Positions 18,585 through 26,662 of a stretch of 64,000 nucleotides of DNA are shown here, in pieces. Under the pieces are notes generated by a model. The model worked only from the letters and a program-made list of their open reading frames with translations, was not told the origin of the DNA and searched no databases. Both the position numbers and the translations under genes were made by a program. The stretch is from Altererythrobacter sp. H2 (GTDB taxonomy: Bacteria > Pseudomonadota > Alphaproteobacteria > Sphingomonadales > Sphingomonadaceae), in NCBI RefSeq assembly GCF_035319885.1, contig NZ_CP141285.1, forward strand, positions 2,232,001 to 2,296,000. The letters are read 5' to 3'. The stretch's first letter is position 1. Each line of letters begins with the position of its first letter.

Positions 18585-19245
18585 CGAGGGTCCATTCACC
18601 GGGGGGATGGTTGCGGGCACGGAATAACGTGGCGCGCCAGGCTGGGGGCCCCGGCGCGCGCGCATCCCAGGGCGACGCGGCTGAGGGGGCGGCGCGCACC
18701 TCCCATCGCATCCGGGCCGATGACAGGTCACGCGCGGCGTCCATCCGCACCAGCCATAGCGGCACGCCATGCTTTTCAGCAGCGAGGCTGAGCCGGCGCG
18801 AGGCGGTGAAATCGAGCGCGCGCGGATTTCCGCCCAGCTCTCCCACCACACAGGCCAGATCACGACAGCGCAGCCCCTCTTCCAGCGCGAACAGCGCATC
18901 CTCCGGCTTGTCGGCCGCGACATGGATCAGGCGGCCCTGCAGCCATGGCGGCAGGCCGGGGCGGTAGGGCCGCCCGCCCAGACGGATTGCAGTGCGATCC
19001 TGCACCCACAACACGCAGCGGCGGTCCTCGGCCTCCTGCACCGCGTTGCCTGGGGCATGGCTCAGCGCATCGCGCGCCAGGGCCAGCGCCAGCCCCGCCC
19101 CGCTTGCCGCGCGTGAGCACGCGAAAATCTCGTTATGCAGCGCACCCTCCGCCAGGCCCGGCCTCCAGCCGGAGGCCTGCACGAAAGACAGACCAAGGCT
19201 GCGGGAGGGGCCGGGAAGGCCAAAAGAGGAAGCGGAACAGTCCAT
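18457..19245 (-). CDS. imuA: SOS mutagenesis protein ImuA (RecA-like)
   Basis: A 262-residue ImuA-type protein, with GALHNEIFA near the start, ALSHAPGN, VLWVQDR, LIHVAADKPEDALFALEEGLRC and CVVGELGGNPRALDFTASRRLSLAAEKHGVPLWLVR, the characteristic RecA-fold remnant. It works with ImuB and DnaE2 in damage-induced mutagenesis. The ATG at 19245 (MDCSASS) is chosen; a GTG at 19254 lies inside the LexA box. The gene runs into imuB with a long overlap. Confidence 0.87.
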   Translation of the reverse strand: MDCSASSFGLPGPSRSLGLSFVQASGWRPGLAEGALHNEIFACSRAASGAGLALALARDALSHAPGNAVQEAEDRRCVLWVQDRTAIRLGGRPYRPGLPPWLQGRLIHVAADKPEDALFALEEGLRCRDLACVVGELGGNPRALDFTASRRLSLAAEKHGVPLWLVRMDAARDLSSARMRWEVRAAPSAASPWDARAPGPPAWRATLFRARNHPPGEWTLDDDGQSLAVRPAKPGATPAAQSGAPYPLGLAFASGARSLAAG

Positions 19246-19247
19246 AT

Positions 19248-19262
19248 GTTCCACTTATGTTC
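19248..19262 (-). promoter_or_regulatory. LexA box upstream of imuA-imuB
   Basis: GTTC-N7-GTTC on the plus strand (GAAC-N7-GAAC in the gene direction), the alphaproteobacterial LexA site. It ends 2 nt before the imuA ATG, the same spacing as at the radical SAM operon. The -10/-35 match is weaker here (TAAGTG with TTGCGA 19 bp upstream). Confidence 0.8.
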
Positions 19263-19369
19263 TATTTCGGACCGATTCGCAATTCGTCCGGTCCAACGCC
19301 TGTTCACAGCCTGCCCGGAACGGCAAGGCGGGCCATGGGTTGCCATCCCATAACCAGAAGGAGCAACCG

Positions 19370-19864
19370 ATGAAGCACACCACCACCGATACCGCAGCCA
19401 AGGCCGATGAACTGAAGCAGGCGTTCTGGCGCGAACTGGCCGGTTCCCCCTACCTTTTCCTGCAACGGCAGGGGGACAGCACCAGCGCGGTGCCGATGAG
19501 CCCGCAGCTCGACAAGGATGCCGACAGCGCGATCTGGTTCTTCACTCACAAGCACAGCGCGTTCGCCGCACTCGGCCCGGTCACCGCTACCTTCGTCTCC
19601 AAGGGCCACGACATGTTCGCGCGCTTCGACGGCACACTGACAGTTGAACCGGACCGCGCCCGCTTCGAACAGTTCTGGAACAACTTCGTCGCCGCCTGGT
19701 ACGATCAGGGCAAGGATGACCCCGACCTCCTGTTCCTGCGCATGGACCTGGGCCGGGCGGAAATCTGGAGCGGCGAGATGGGCCTGCTCGATACCGCGAA
19801 AATGGCCCTGGGCATGAACGTCCACGACAGCGCGGAAGAGCGCCACGTCCAGACCGCGCTCTGA
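19370..19864 (+). CDS. Pyridoxamine 5'-phosphate oxidase-like general stress protein
   Basis: A 164-residue split-barrel flavin-binding protein of the general-stress PNPOx-like family. Seen: FWRELAGSPYLFLQRQGD, IWFFTHKHSAF, VSKGHDMFARFDGTLTVEPD and LLFLRMDLGRAEIWSG. Members bind FMN or FAD in the cytoplasm; the substrate is not known. AAGGAG lies 7 nt before the ATG. It is divergent from imuA and followed by a strong terminator. Confidence 0.8.
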   Translation: MKHTTTDTAAKADELKQAFWRELAGSPYLFLQRQGDSTSAVPMSPQLDKDADSAIWFFTHKHSAFAALGPVTATFVSKGHDMFARFDGTLTVEPDRARFEQFWNNFVAAWYDQGKDDPDLLFLRMDLGRAEIWSGEMGLLDTAKMALGMNVHDSAEERHVQTAL

Positions 19865-19883
19865 CCGAAACCATCTCCCAATG

Positions 19884-19914
19884 AAAAAGGGCCGCCCGAT
19901 GGGGCGGCCCCTTT
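19884..19914. terminator. Bidirectional intrinsic terminator
   Basis: A strong GC-rich hairpin (AAAGGGCCGCCC, loop, GGGCGGCCCCTTT) flanked by A's on the left and T's on the right. It lies between the convergent stress-protein gene and amino acid permease gene, so it can end transcripts from both sides. Confidence 0.8.
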
Positions 19915-19930
19915 GATCATCTACCGGAAA

Positions 19931-21502
19931 TCAATTCTTCGGCGGGTCGATCGGAACCATGGTTTCCTGGCCGCCGATATCGTCCACCACCTCGATGATA
20001 CCCTTGCCCAGATGGCTCCTGCTCCGGCTGTAGCCGAAATAGATCGCCAGGCCGATCCCGGCCCAGATCGGCAGCACGAGCTGGGCATCGAGCGGCAGGT
20101 TCACGAACAGGAAGATGCACCCGGCCACCGTCGCCGGCCCGACGAACCACAGCGCCGGAGTGCGGAACACCCGCTTCCGGTTCGGCTCTTTCTTGCGCAG
20201 CATCATGACCGCAATCCCGACCATCATGAAGGCATAGAGCGTGCCGGCATTGGCGATATCGGCCAGTCGGCCCACCGGCAGGAAGGCTGCCGCCACAGCC
20301 ACCACCACCCCGGTGATCGCGGTCACGACGTAGGGCGTCTTCCACTTGGGGTGAATCTTCGACAAACCTTCCGGCAGCAGGCCGTCCCGCGACATCACGA
20401 AGAAGATGCGGGTCTGCGCAAACAGCAGCACCAGAATGACCGACGGCAGCGCCACGAAGGCAGCAATGCCGAGCATGTTGCCCACGCTTGACCAGCCAAT
20501 CTGGCGCAGGACATGCGCCAGCGCCTCATCCGAACAGACCAGCGGCAGGTTCGCTGCGGCATAGGTGGCGCACTGGCGCGCCAGCTCTTCGGAACCAGCC
20601 GGGAAAGGAACGCCGTTGGGGCCCATGATCGGCTGGCCACCAATCGTGCCGATCGCTCCTGCGGCAACCAGAATGTAGAACACGGTGCAGAAGAGCAGCG
20701 ATCCGATCAGGCCAATCGGCACATTCCTCTGCGGGTTCTTGGTCTCCTCCGCCGCTGTGGAAACAGCGTCGAACCCGACATAGGCAAAGAAGATCGTGGC
20801 AGCCGCACCGACAGCACCCAGCCCCGTGCCAAGCCCGCCGAACACTCCGGCCGGCAGGAAGGGATTGAACTTCTCGATCTCCACCTCCGGCAGCGTAAGC
20901 ACGATGAACGCGGTCAAGGCACTGACCTTGATGGTAACCAGCACCGCGTTGACCTTGGCACTTTCAGACGTGCCGACGATCAGCAAGGCCGTGACCAGAA
21001 GGGCAATGAATACCGCTGGCAGGTTGACGAAGCCGCCCTCCACCCCGCCCAGTGCCAGCGGTGCGCCAGCCAGATAGGCAGGCAAGCCGGTGCCGGTAAA
21101 TTCCGTGATCAACCCGTTGAGATAGCCCGACCAGCCGACCGACACTGCACTGGCTGCCACGGCATATTCCAGCACCAGCGCCCATCCCACGGTCCAGGCC
21201 AGCAATTCGCCCATGACCGAATAGGTATAGGTGTAGGCAGATCCCGCCACCGGTATCATCGATGCAATTTCGGCATAGCAGAGCGCGGCCACGATGCAGA
21301 TCGCACCGGCGATGGCAAAAGCCAGCATCAGCCCCGGCCCGGCCTTTTGCGCACCAGCGGCAGTCAGCACGAAAATTCCGGTGCCGATAATGCAGCCGAT
21401 GCCGAACAGCATCAGCTGGAAGCCGCTCAACGTGGGATGCAACGACTTTTTTGCCGCCGTTGCCAGAATCGCATCAAGCGGCTTGATCCTGTCTAGGAAC
21501 AT
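19931..21502 (-). CDS. APC-superfamily amino acid permease
   Basis: A 523-residue inner-membrane transporter with about 12 membrane segments. The APC signature lies in the first helix (GIGCIIGTGIFVLTAAGAQKAGPGL), with VGFDAVSTAAEETKNPQRNVPIG in the middle, close to the cationic amino acid transporter (CAT/YfnA) branch. It probably imports an amino acid with protons; the substrate cannot be read from the sequence. A periplasmic loop near residues 300-330 is long and carries two cysteines. It stands alone and is divergent from panB. Confidence 0.85.
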   Translation of the reverse strand: MFLDRIKPLDAILATAAKKSLHPTLSGFQLMLFGIGCIIGTGIFVLTAAGAQKAGPGLMLAFAIAGAICIVAALCYAEIASMIPVAGSAYTYTYSVMGELLAWTVGWALVLEYAVAASAVSVGWSGYLNGLITEFTGTGLPAYLAGAPLALGGVEGGFVNLPAVFIALLVTALLIVGTSESAKVNAVLVTIKVSALTAFIVLTLPEVEIEKFNPFLPAGVFGGLGTGLGAVGAAATIFFAYVGFDAVSTAAEETKNPQRNVPIGLIGSLLFCTVFYILVAAGAIGTIGGQPIMGPNGVPFPAGSEELARQCATYAAANLPLVCSDEALAHVLRQIGWSSVGNMLGIAAFVALPSVILVLLFAQTRIFFVMSRDGLLPEGLSKIHPKWKTPYVVTAITGVVVAVAAAFLPVGRLADIANAGTLYAFMMVGIAVMMLRKKEPNRKRVFRTPALWFVGPATVAGCIFLFVNLPLDAQLVLPIWAGIGLAIYFGYSRSRSHLGKGIIEVVDDIGGQETMVPIDPPKN

Positions 21503-21655
21503 GTGATTTTGTCCTCCCGCTGGCTCTCGAATGCCTGACCTTGCCGGCCGGGCCCGAAGCCCGTCAATGAGGCGCGAAACTAGCGGAAGCCCTTACCAAT
21601 ACAAGGCGCAACTTGCGGGGTTTCCCCCGCCGGTTCGGCGGACTAGAACGGCCCC

Positions 21656-22525
21656 ATGTCCACAACCTTCCAGCTCGACACCGCGACCAGCCGCGCCAAT
21701 CCCACCCCTTCGCCGATGAAGCGCCTGACGGTGCCGAAAATCCGCGCCCACAAGACCGGCGGCACCACGGCCGAGCCGCTGGTGATGCTGACCGCCTACA
21801 CCGCCCGGCAGGCACAGCTGCTCGATGCCCATTGCGACATCCTGCTGGTCGGCGACTCGCTCGGCCAGGTTATTTACGGCCTGCCTTCGACCGTGCCGGT
21901 CACGCTGGAAATGATGGCCAACCATGGCGCTGCCGTGGTCCGGGGCAGCTATCATGCGGTGGTCGTGGTCGACATGCCGTTCGGCAGCTACGAAGCCTCG
22001 AAAGAGAAGGCCTTCGAAAGTGCATCCTGGCTGCTCAAGCAGACCGGCGCAGCGGCGGTGAAGCTGGAAGGCGGCGCGGCGATGGCCGAAACGGTCGCCT
22101 TCCTCAACCAGCGCGGCATCCCGGTGATGGGCCACGTCGGGCTGACCCCGCAAGCGGTTAACGTCCTTGGCGGCTACATGGCGCGCGGCCGCAGCGATGC
22201 CGAAGCGGACAAGATCGTCAGCGATGCCAAGTCGCTCGACGAAGCAGGAGCCTTCGCCATCGTGGTGGAGGGCGTGGTCGAACCGATCGCGATTGCGGCC
22301 ACCGAAGCCGTGTCCTGCCCGACCATCGGTATCGGTGCGTCAGCTCGCTGCGACGGGCAGGTGCTGGTCACCGACGACATGCTCGGCATGTTCGACCGCG
22401 TGCCGCGGTTCGTGAAGCAGTACGAGGATATTGCCGGCGTGATTGAACGGACGGTGGAACGCTATGCGTCGGAAGTGCGCAGCCGCGCATTCCCGGGGCC
22501 GGAACAGACCTACCAGCCCAAATAA
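21656..22525 (+). CDS. panB: 3-methyl-2-oxobutanoate hydroxymethyltransferase PanB
   Basis: A 289-residue PanB with the expected blocks: [42 protein letters not shown] (metal-binding DS), [33 protein letters not shown] (catalytic Glu) and TIGIGAS. It makes ketopantoate from 2-oxoisovalerate and methylene-THF, the first step to pantothenate and CoA. The first ~25 residues are a variable extension. panC is not in the window. Confidence 0.95.
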   Translation: MSTTFQLDTATSRANPTPSPMKRLTVPKIRAHKTGGTTAEPLVMLTAYTARQAQLLDAHCDILLVGDSLGQVIYGLPSTVPVTLEMMANHGAAVVRGSYHAVVVVDMPFGSYEASKEKAFESASWLLKQTGAAAVKLEGGAAMAETVAFLNQRGIPVMGHVGLTPQAVNVLGGYMARGRSDAEADKIVSDAKSLDEAGAFAIVVEGVVEPIAIAATEAVSCPTIGIGASARCDGQVLVTDDMLGMFDRVPRFVKQYEDIAGVIERTVERYASEVRSRAFPGPEQTYQPK

Positions 22526-22529
22526 GGGC

Positions 22530-23489
22530 TCAGCCTTTCGCCAGCCTGCTCGCCAGCGGCGCAGCGACCACCAGCTGGAACAGGTGGTAGAGCAGCAGCG
22601 GCAGCAGGACGAACCCGGCGATCTCCACCGGGAAGATCAGTGCGCCAAGCGGCACGCCGATCGCGGCACTTTTCTGCCCGCCTGCAAACAGGAACGCGAT
22701 CCGGTCCGCCCGGCGCAAACCCAAAGCGCCAGAAGCGAGCCACGCCCCGCCATGGCCGACCAGCAGCATCATAGCCATGCCCGCCAGCACCAGCAGCCAC
22801 GTAAGCGGCTGGATCCTGTCCCAGATGTCCTGCTCCACCGCGCCGGAGAAAGCGACATAGACCGCCAGTGCGATGACCAGTCGGTCCACCCAGACAATCT
22901 GCTGCTTTCGCCGGGCAATCCTTTCCCGGAACCAGCCCTGCACTGCCTGCCCGATCAGGAACGGCAGGATCAGGATCAGGCCGATCCGCATGATCACCTC
23001 GTTGCCCAGTTCGGCCTGCACGCTCCCCGCAATCAGCGCGAACAGCGGTGCCGTGACGAACACGCCGGCGATGTTGACCAGCGCGGCCGCAATGACCGAA
23101 AGTGCAGCGTTGCCGCCCGCCAGCATGGTATAAGAGGTCGCTGACTGCACGGTTGACGGCAGGGTGCCGAGAAACAGGAACCCGAGCGCCACCAGCGGCG
23201 GCACGAGGCCGGAGAGCGAGGCTGAAACGACCCATCCGATCAGGGCCATTGCGCCGAAAATCCACAGCATCAGCGGCGCCAGGAAACGCAGATTGGCCGC
23301 ACCACGAACGATCTCGGCCCGGTCGATCCGCAAGCCATTGAGCAGGAACAGGATGAAGATGGCGATGTTCGAGGCGTTCTGCGCGTGAACCCGCGCCTCG
23401 CCAGTGGCCGGCAGCAAGAACGCCAGCAGGATCGCCAGCGCGAGAACGCGCACCATCAGGTCTATACTGCCGAACATCCTGCCGATCAT
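22530..23489 (-). CDS. Bile acid:sodium symporter family protein (SBF-like)
   Basis: A membrane protein of about 319 residues with nine or ten hydrophobic segments: MVRVLALAILLAFLLP, IAIFILFLLNGLRIDR, FLFLGTLPSTVQSATSYTMLAGGN and LAGGQKSAAIGVPLGALIF. The NG-L-ID motif and the crossover helix with PSTVQSA fit the SBF-like (PF13593, YfeH/RCH1-type) branch. Substrate unknown. The ATG at 23489 (or 23477, which has a better GGCAGG) is chosen; the upstream extension has no hydrophobic or family sequence. It is 50 bp downstream of prsT on the same strand. Confidence 0.82.
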   Translation of the reverse strand: MIGRMFGSIDLMVRVLALAILLAFLLPATGEARVHAQNASNIAIFILFLLNGLRIDRAEIVRGAANLRFLAPLMLWIFGAMALIGWVVSASLSGLVPPLVALGFLFLGTLPSTVQSATSYTMLAGGNAALSVIAAALVNIAGVFVTAPLFALIAGSVQAELGNEVIMRIGLILILPFLIGQAVQGWFRERIARRKQQIVWVDRLVIALAVYVAFSGAVEQDIWDRIQPLTWLLVLAGMAMMLLVGHGGAWLASGALGLRRADRIAFLFAGGQKSAAIGVPLGALIFPVEIAGFVLLPLLLYHLFQLVVAAPLASRLAKG

Positions 23490-23538
23490 CCGCCATCGCT
23501 GCCCTTGCAGGACAGCAAAGTCGAGCCGGAAGCGCGGC

Positions 23539-25314
23539 TTATCCGCCCATCCGCGAGAGTTTCTGCCTGAGCGCTGCCGCGGTTCGGGTCTGGCTCTGCT
23601 GCTCGAGCACGCTGGCAAGCAGTTCCGATGACCTGGCAGACATGGGCTGCAACCCGTAGGCATAGACCGCCGCGTCAAACGCCAGATCGATGTCGCCCGA
23701 TTTCTGCGCTACGAAGGCACGCTGTCGCCACAGCACCGGATCCCGCGCCGCAGCGCGATCAAGCGCGTGATCGAGCAGGATGGCAGCACGCGGCCAGTCC
23801 TGCTGCTCGATCGTGATGACAGCCAGCGCTGCGGCGGCTTCCGCATTGGCAGGATGCCCAGCCAGGTATTGCGCAAGCTGGCGTTCCGCCACCCTGCCCT
23901 GCCCCGTTGCACGCTGCGCCACCACCATCCGCCGGACCAGCGGCCAGGTCAGGCGAATTGCAGCGGCCTCGCGGTAAAGCGTCAATGCGTCCGCCGGTCG
24001 GCGGTCTGCCAGCCGGGCATCACCGGCCAGGCCGAGGGCATCGGCCGAGCCCGGGAAACGGCGGCGGAAAGTATCCATCTCGGATATGGCCGATCCGGTT
24101 TGCCCCGCCTGAATCCTGCCCCGCACCAGTGACTGGATGGCACTGCCACCTTCCTCGCGCCGCATCTGGGCTATTGCCAGCGGCATACGCCCCCGGATAG
24201 CAATGAGGCTGGTCGGCCGGGCCTGCACTGCACGGCCAAGCAACGGCTCCCCGTCGGCGCGCCGGTCGATCGCCTCATTATTGCGGCCCACCAGCTCGCG
24301 TATGTAGGGCGAGGCGCTGGGCAAGCTCGCCATGCCACCAAACCGGTGAACCAGTTCGCGATCATTCAGGCCCATCGCGACTGCCCGCACCAGCAATTCC
24401 CGCACCCGCTGGTTATCAGGCTGGATCGTGGCCAGCCGGTCCAGCACTTGCGCTGCACTCTGGTAGTTGCCGTTTTGGATATCGACCACGCCGCTCAGCA
24501 GCATTCCCGCGGGACTTTCCCCGATTCCCGGCCCCGCCCTGTCCAGCAGCGAGCGGGCCAGCATGAAATCGCCACCACGCGCAGCGAGTACTGCCTGGAG
24601 GTAATACAGCCGCGGATTGCGGTCATCGATCTCGGCCATGCGCCGGATGGTCACCAGCATGTCACCCGCCCGGCCGAGATCGCCCAGGGTAGCCGCATAC
24701 TCGCCCAGCAATTCCAGATTATCAGGCGATTGCTCCAGTCCGGCTTCCAGCCAACCCAGCGCTGCGCTCAGCCCTTCGCTGTCACGGACCAGTTGCGCCC
24801 GCAGCAGCAGCGCATCGGGGTTCGTGGGATCGAGCTCAACCGCCCGCTTGCTGGCCTCGATCGCCTGCTTCTGCTCTCCGCCGCGAAAGCGCAGGCGGCC
24901 AATATCCACCCACAGATCCGAATTTTCCGGCATGACCGCATGGGCCCGGTCAAAAGCCTGTCCGGCGGCTGGGAGGTTGCCGCTGCGCATTTCCAGCCGG
25001 CCCAGCATGTGATGGCCATGCCCGGCGGTTGCATCGGAAAAATTGCCCTCGCCCAGCCATCGCCGCGCCTCGACCAGTTGTGCTTGCAGAAGCTCCGCCT
25101 CGCCGAGGTAAGCCGCGATCTCCTCTTGGGGCGTCCCGCTCGCCAGCATGTCGCGCAAGGTGATCTCCGCGCCAAGGCCGTCACCAGCCTCAAGTGCTGT
25201 CCTTGCCTTGTCGATCGGCTGCAGATCGACCGGTTCGTTGCTGCAAGCCGCAACGGCCAGCATACTGATCACAGCCAGCAGCGTCCGCAGTCCGTGCTCA
25301 GGCCTGCAAATCAT
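23539..25314 (-). CDS. TPR-repeat lipoprotein, PrsT-like (PEP-CTERM/XrtA-type system)
   Basis: A 591-residue protein. The signal peptide ends in the lipobox LAVAACS (Cys about residue 25), so it should be lipid-anchored. The rest is a chain of TPR-like helical pairs, e.g. AAGQAFDRAHAVMPENSDLWVDIGRLRFRGGEQKQAIEASKRAVELDPTNPDALLLRAQL. It follows prsR with a 17-bp overlap and matches the position of PrsT in exosortase-linked EPS loci, though it is shorter than the ~900-residue PrsT model. Likely role: protein scaffold for polysaccharide assembly. Confidence 0.72.
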   Translation of the reverse strand: MICRPEHGLRTLLAVISMLAVAACSNEPVDLQPIDKARTALEAGDGLGAEITLRDMLASGTPQEEIAAYLGEAELLQAQLVEARRWLGEGNFSDATAGHGHHMLGRLEMRSGNLPAAGQAFDRAHAVMPENSDLWVDIGRLRFRGGEQKQAIEASKRAVELDPTNPDALLLRAQLVRDSEGLSAALGWLEAGLEQSPDNLELLGEYAATLGDLGRAGDMLVTIRRMAEIDDRNPRLYYLQAVLAARGGDFMLARSLLDRAGPGIGESPAGMLLSGVVDIQNGNYQSAAQVLDRLATIQPDNQRVRELLVRAVAMGLNDRELVHRFGGMASLPSASPYIRELVGRNNEAIDRRADGEPLLGRAVQARPTSLIAIRGRMPLAIAQMRREEGGSAIQSLVRGRIQAGQTGSAISEMDTFRRRFPGSADALGLAGDARLADRRPADALTLYREAAAIRLTWPLVRRMVVAQRATGQGRVAERQLAQYLAGHPANAEAAAALAVITIEQQDWPRAAILLDHALDRAAARDPVLWRQRAFVAQKSGDIDLAFDAAVYAYGLQPMSARSSELLASVLEQQSQTRTAAALRQKLSRMGG

Positions 25315-26662
25315 ACTGCTTCAACAGGTCATAGAGGGTGGGACGGCTGACCCCCAGCAAGCGGGCCGCGCTCGATATGTTGCCCTCGGAGCGGGCCAGC
25401 GCGTGGCGGATGACCTTGCGGTCGGCCTGCTCGCGCGCTGCCTTCAGGTTGAGCAGCAATGTCTCCTCGTCCCCGTTCTGGTCGAGATCGAGGTCCTCCG
25501 CCGTCACCAGCTTGCCATCGGCCATGATGACTGCCCGCTTGACCCGGTTTTCCAGTTCGCGAACATTGCCGGGCCAGCCCCAGGCGTCGATGGCCGCCAG
25601 CGCATCGGCCGCAAAGCCCCTGACCTGCGGATTGATCTCGGCACTGAACCGCTTGAGGAAGGCCTTGGCCAAGAGCACCGCATCGCCGGGCCGCTCCGCT
25701 AAGGAGGGGATCTTCACCACGATCTCGGCCAGCCGGTAGAACAGGTCCTCCCGGAACAGCCCGCGGCCGATCATCCCTTCAAGATCCTGATGTGTGGCGC
25801 AGACGATCCGCGTGTCGACCGCGATCGCCTTGCGCCCGCCAATCCGCTCGATCGTCCGTTCCTGCAGGAAGCGGAGCAGCTTGACCTGCAGGGGCAGCGG
25901 GATGTCGCCCACTTCATCAAGGAACAGCGTGCCGCCGTGCGCCAGCTCGATCTTGCCCTCGGTGGTCTTGACCGCACCGGTGAAGGATCCCTTCTCGTGC
26001 CCGAACAGCTCGCTTTCAAGCAGGTTCTCCGGGATCGCGGCGCAGTTGATGGCGATGAACGCGCCGCCCTGCCGCCCGCTGGCATCGTGCAGCCCGCGCG
26101 CCAGCAGTTCCTTGCCGGTGCCGCTCGCCCCCAGCAGCATGACCGACGCGCTGGTTGCGGCAACACGCTCGATCATCCGGGTTACTTTAAGCATTTCCGG
26201 CGCGGCGGTGATCAGTCCACCCAACGCCTGATGGCTTTCAGTCGAACGTTCCACCAGCCGCCGGTTTTCCCGTTCGATCCGGTGGAGGTTGAGGGCCCGC
26301 CTGACAATCAGCCCCAGCGCCTCGATATCGACCGGCTTCTGGTAGAAATCGTAGGCGCCGAGTTCGATTGCCCTGAGCGCACTCTCACGAGCACCGTGGC
26401 CGGATGCGACCACCACTTTGGTGTCAGGCTTGAGCGCCATGATTTCCGCGAGAATGGCAAAGCCTTCGGTCGTGCCATCCGGATCCGGCGGCAGCCCGAG
26501 ATCGAGGGTCACCACATCAGGCGCCTCGTGCCGCAGGGCTGTCAACGCGCTTGCTCGGTCACCGGCGATGACCACCTCGAAGTCCTCGTAAGCCCATTTG
26601 AGCTGGGCCTGGAGACCGGGATCGTCTTCCACGATCAGCAGCTTCGGGCGCTGTTCGACCAT
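25298..26662 (-). CDS. prsR: PrsR-type sigma-54-dependent response regulator
   Basis: A 454-residue NtrC-family regulator: receiver domain with phospho-acceptor Asp54 in TLDLGLPPDPDGT, AAA+ domain with Walker A GASGTGKE, sigma-54 contact loop GSFTGA and Walker B-like TLFLDEVGDIP, and a C-terminal Fis-type helix-turn-helix (NISSAARLLGVSRPTLYDLL). The receiver sequence (LKLLIVEDDPGLQ type, GAYDFYQKPVD) matches the PEP-CTERM-box response regulator family. Its ATG overlaps the prsK stop (TGATG). It probably activates EPS/PEP-CTERM genes from sigma-54 promoters outside the window. Confidence 0.88.
   Translation of the reverse strand: MVEQRPKLLIVEDDPGLQAQLKWAYEDFEVVIAGDRASALTALRHEAPDVVTLDLGLPPDPDGTTEGFAILAEIMALKPDTKVVVASGHGARESALRAIELGAYDFYQKPVDIEALGLIVRRALNLHRIERENRRLVERSTESHQALGGLITAAPEMLKVTRMIERVAATSASVMLLGASGTGKELLARGLHDASGRQGGAFIAINCAAIPENLLESELFGHEKGSFTGAVKTTEGKIELAHGGTLFLDEVGDIPLPLQVKLLRFLQERTIERIGGRKAIAVDTRIVCATHQDLEGMIGRGLFREDLFYRLAEIVVKIPSLAERPGDAVLLAKAFLKRFSAEINPQVRGFAADALAAIDAWGWPGNVRELENRVKRAVIMADGKLVTAEDLDLDQNGDEETLLLNLKAAREQADRKVIRHALARSEGNISSAARLLGVSRPTLYDLLKQYDLQA

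Noticed and set aside
17163-18791. A 542-codon open frame on the plus strand
   Set aside because: Antisense shadow of imuB/imuA; Arg/His/Pro/Gln-rich and without motifs.
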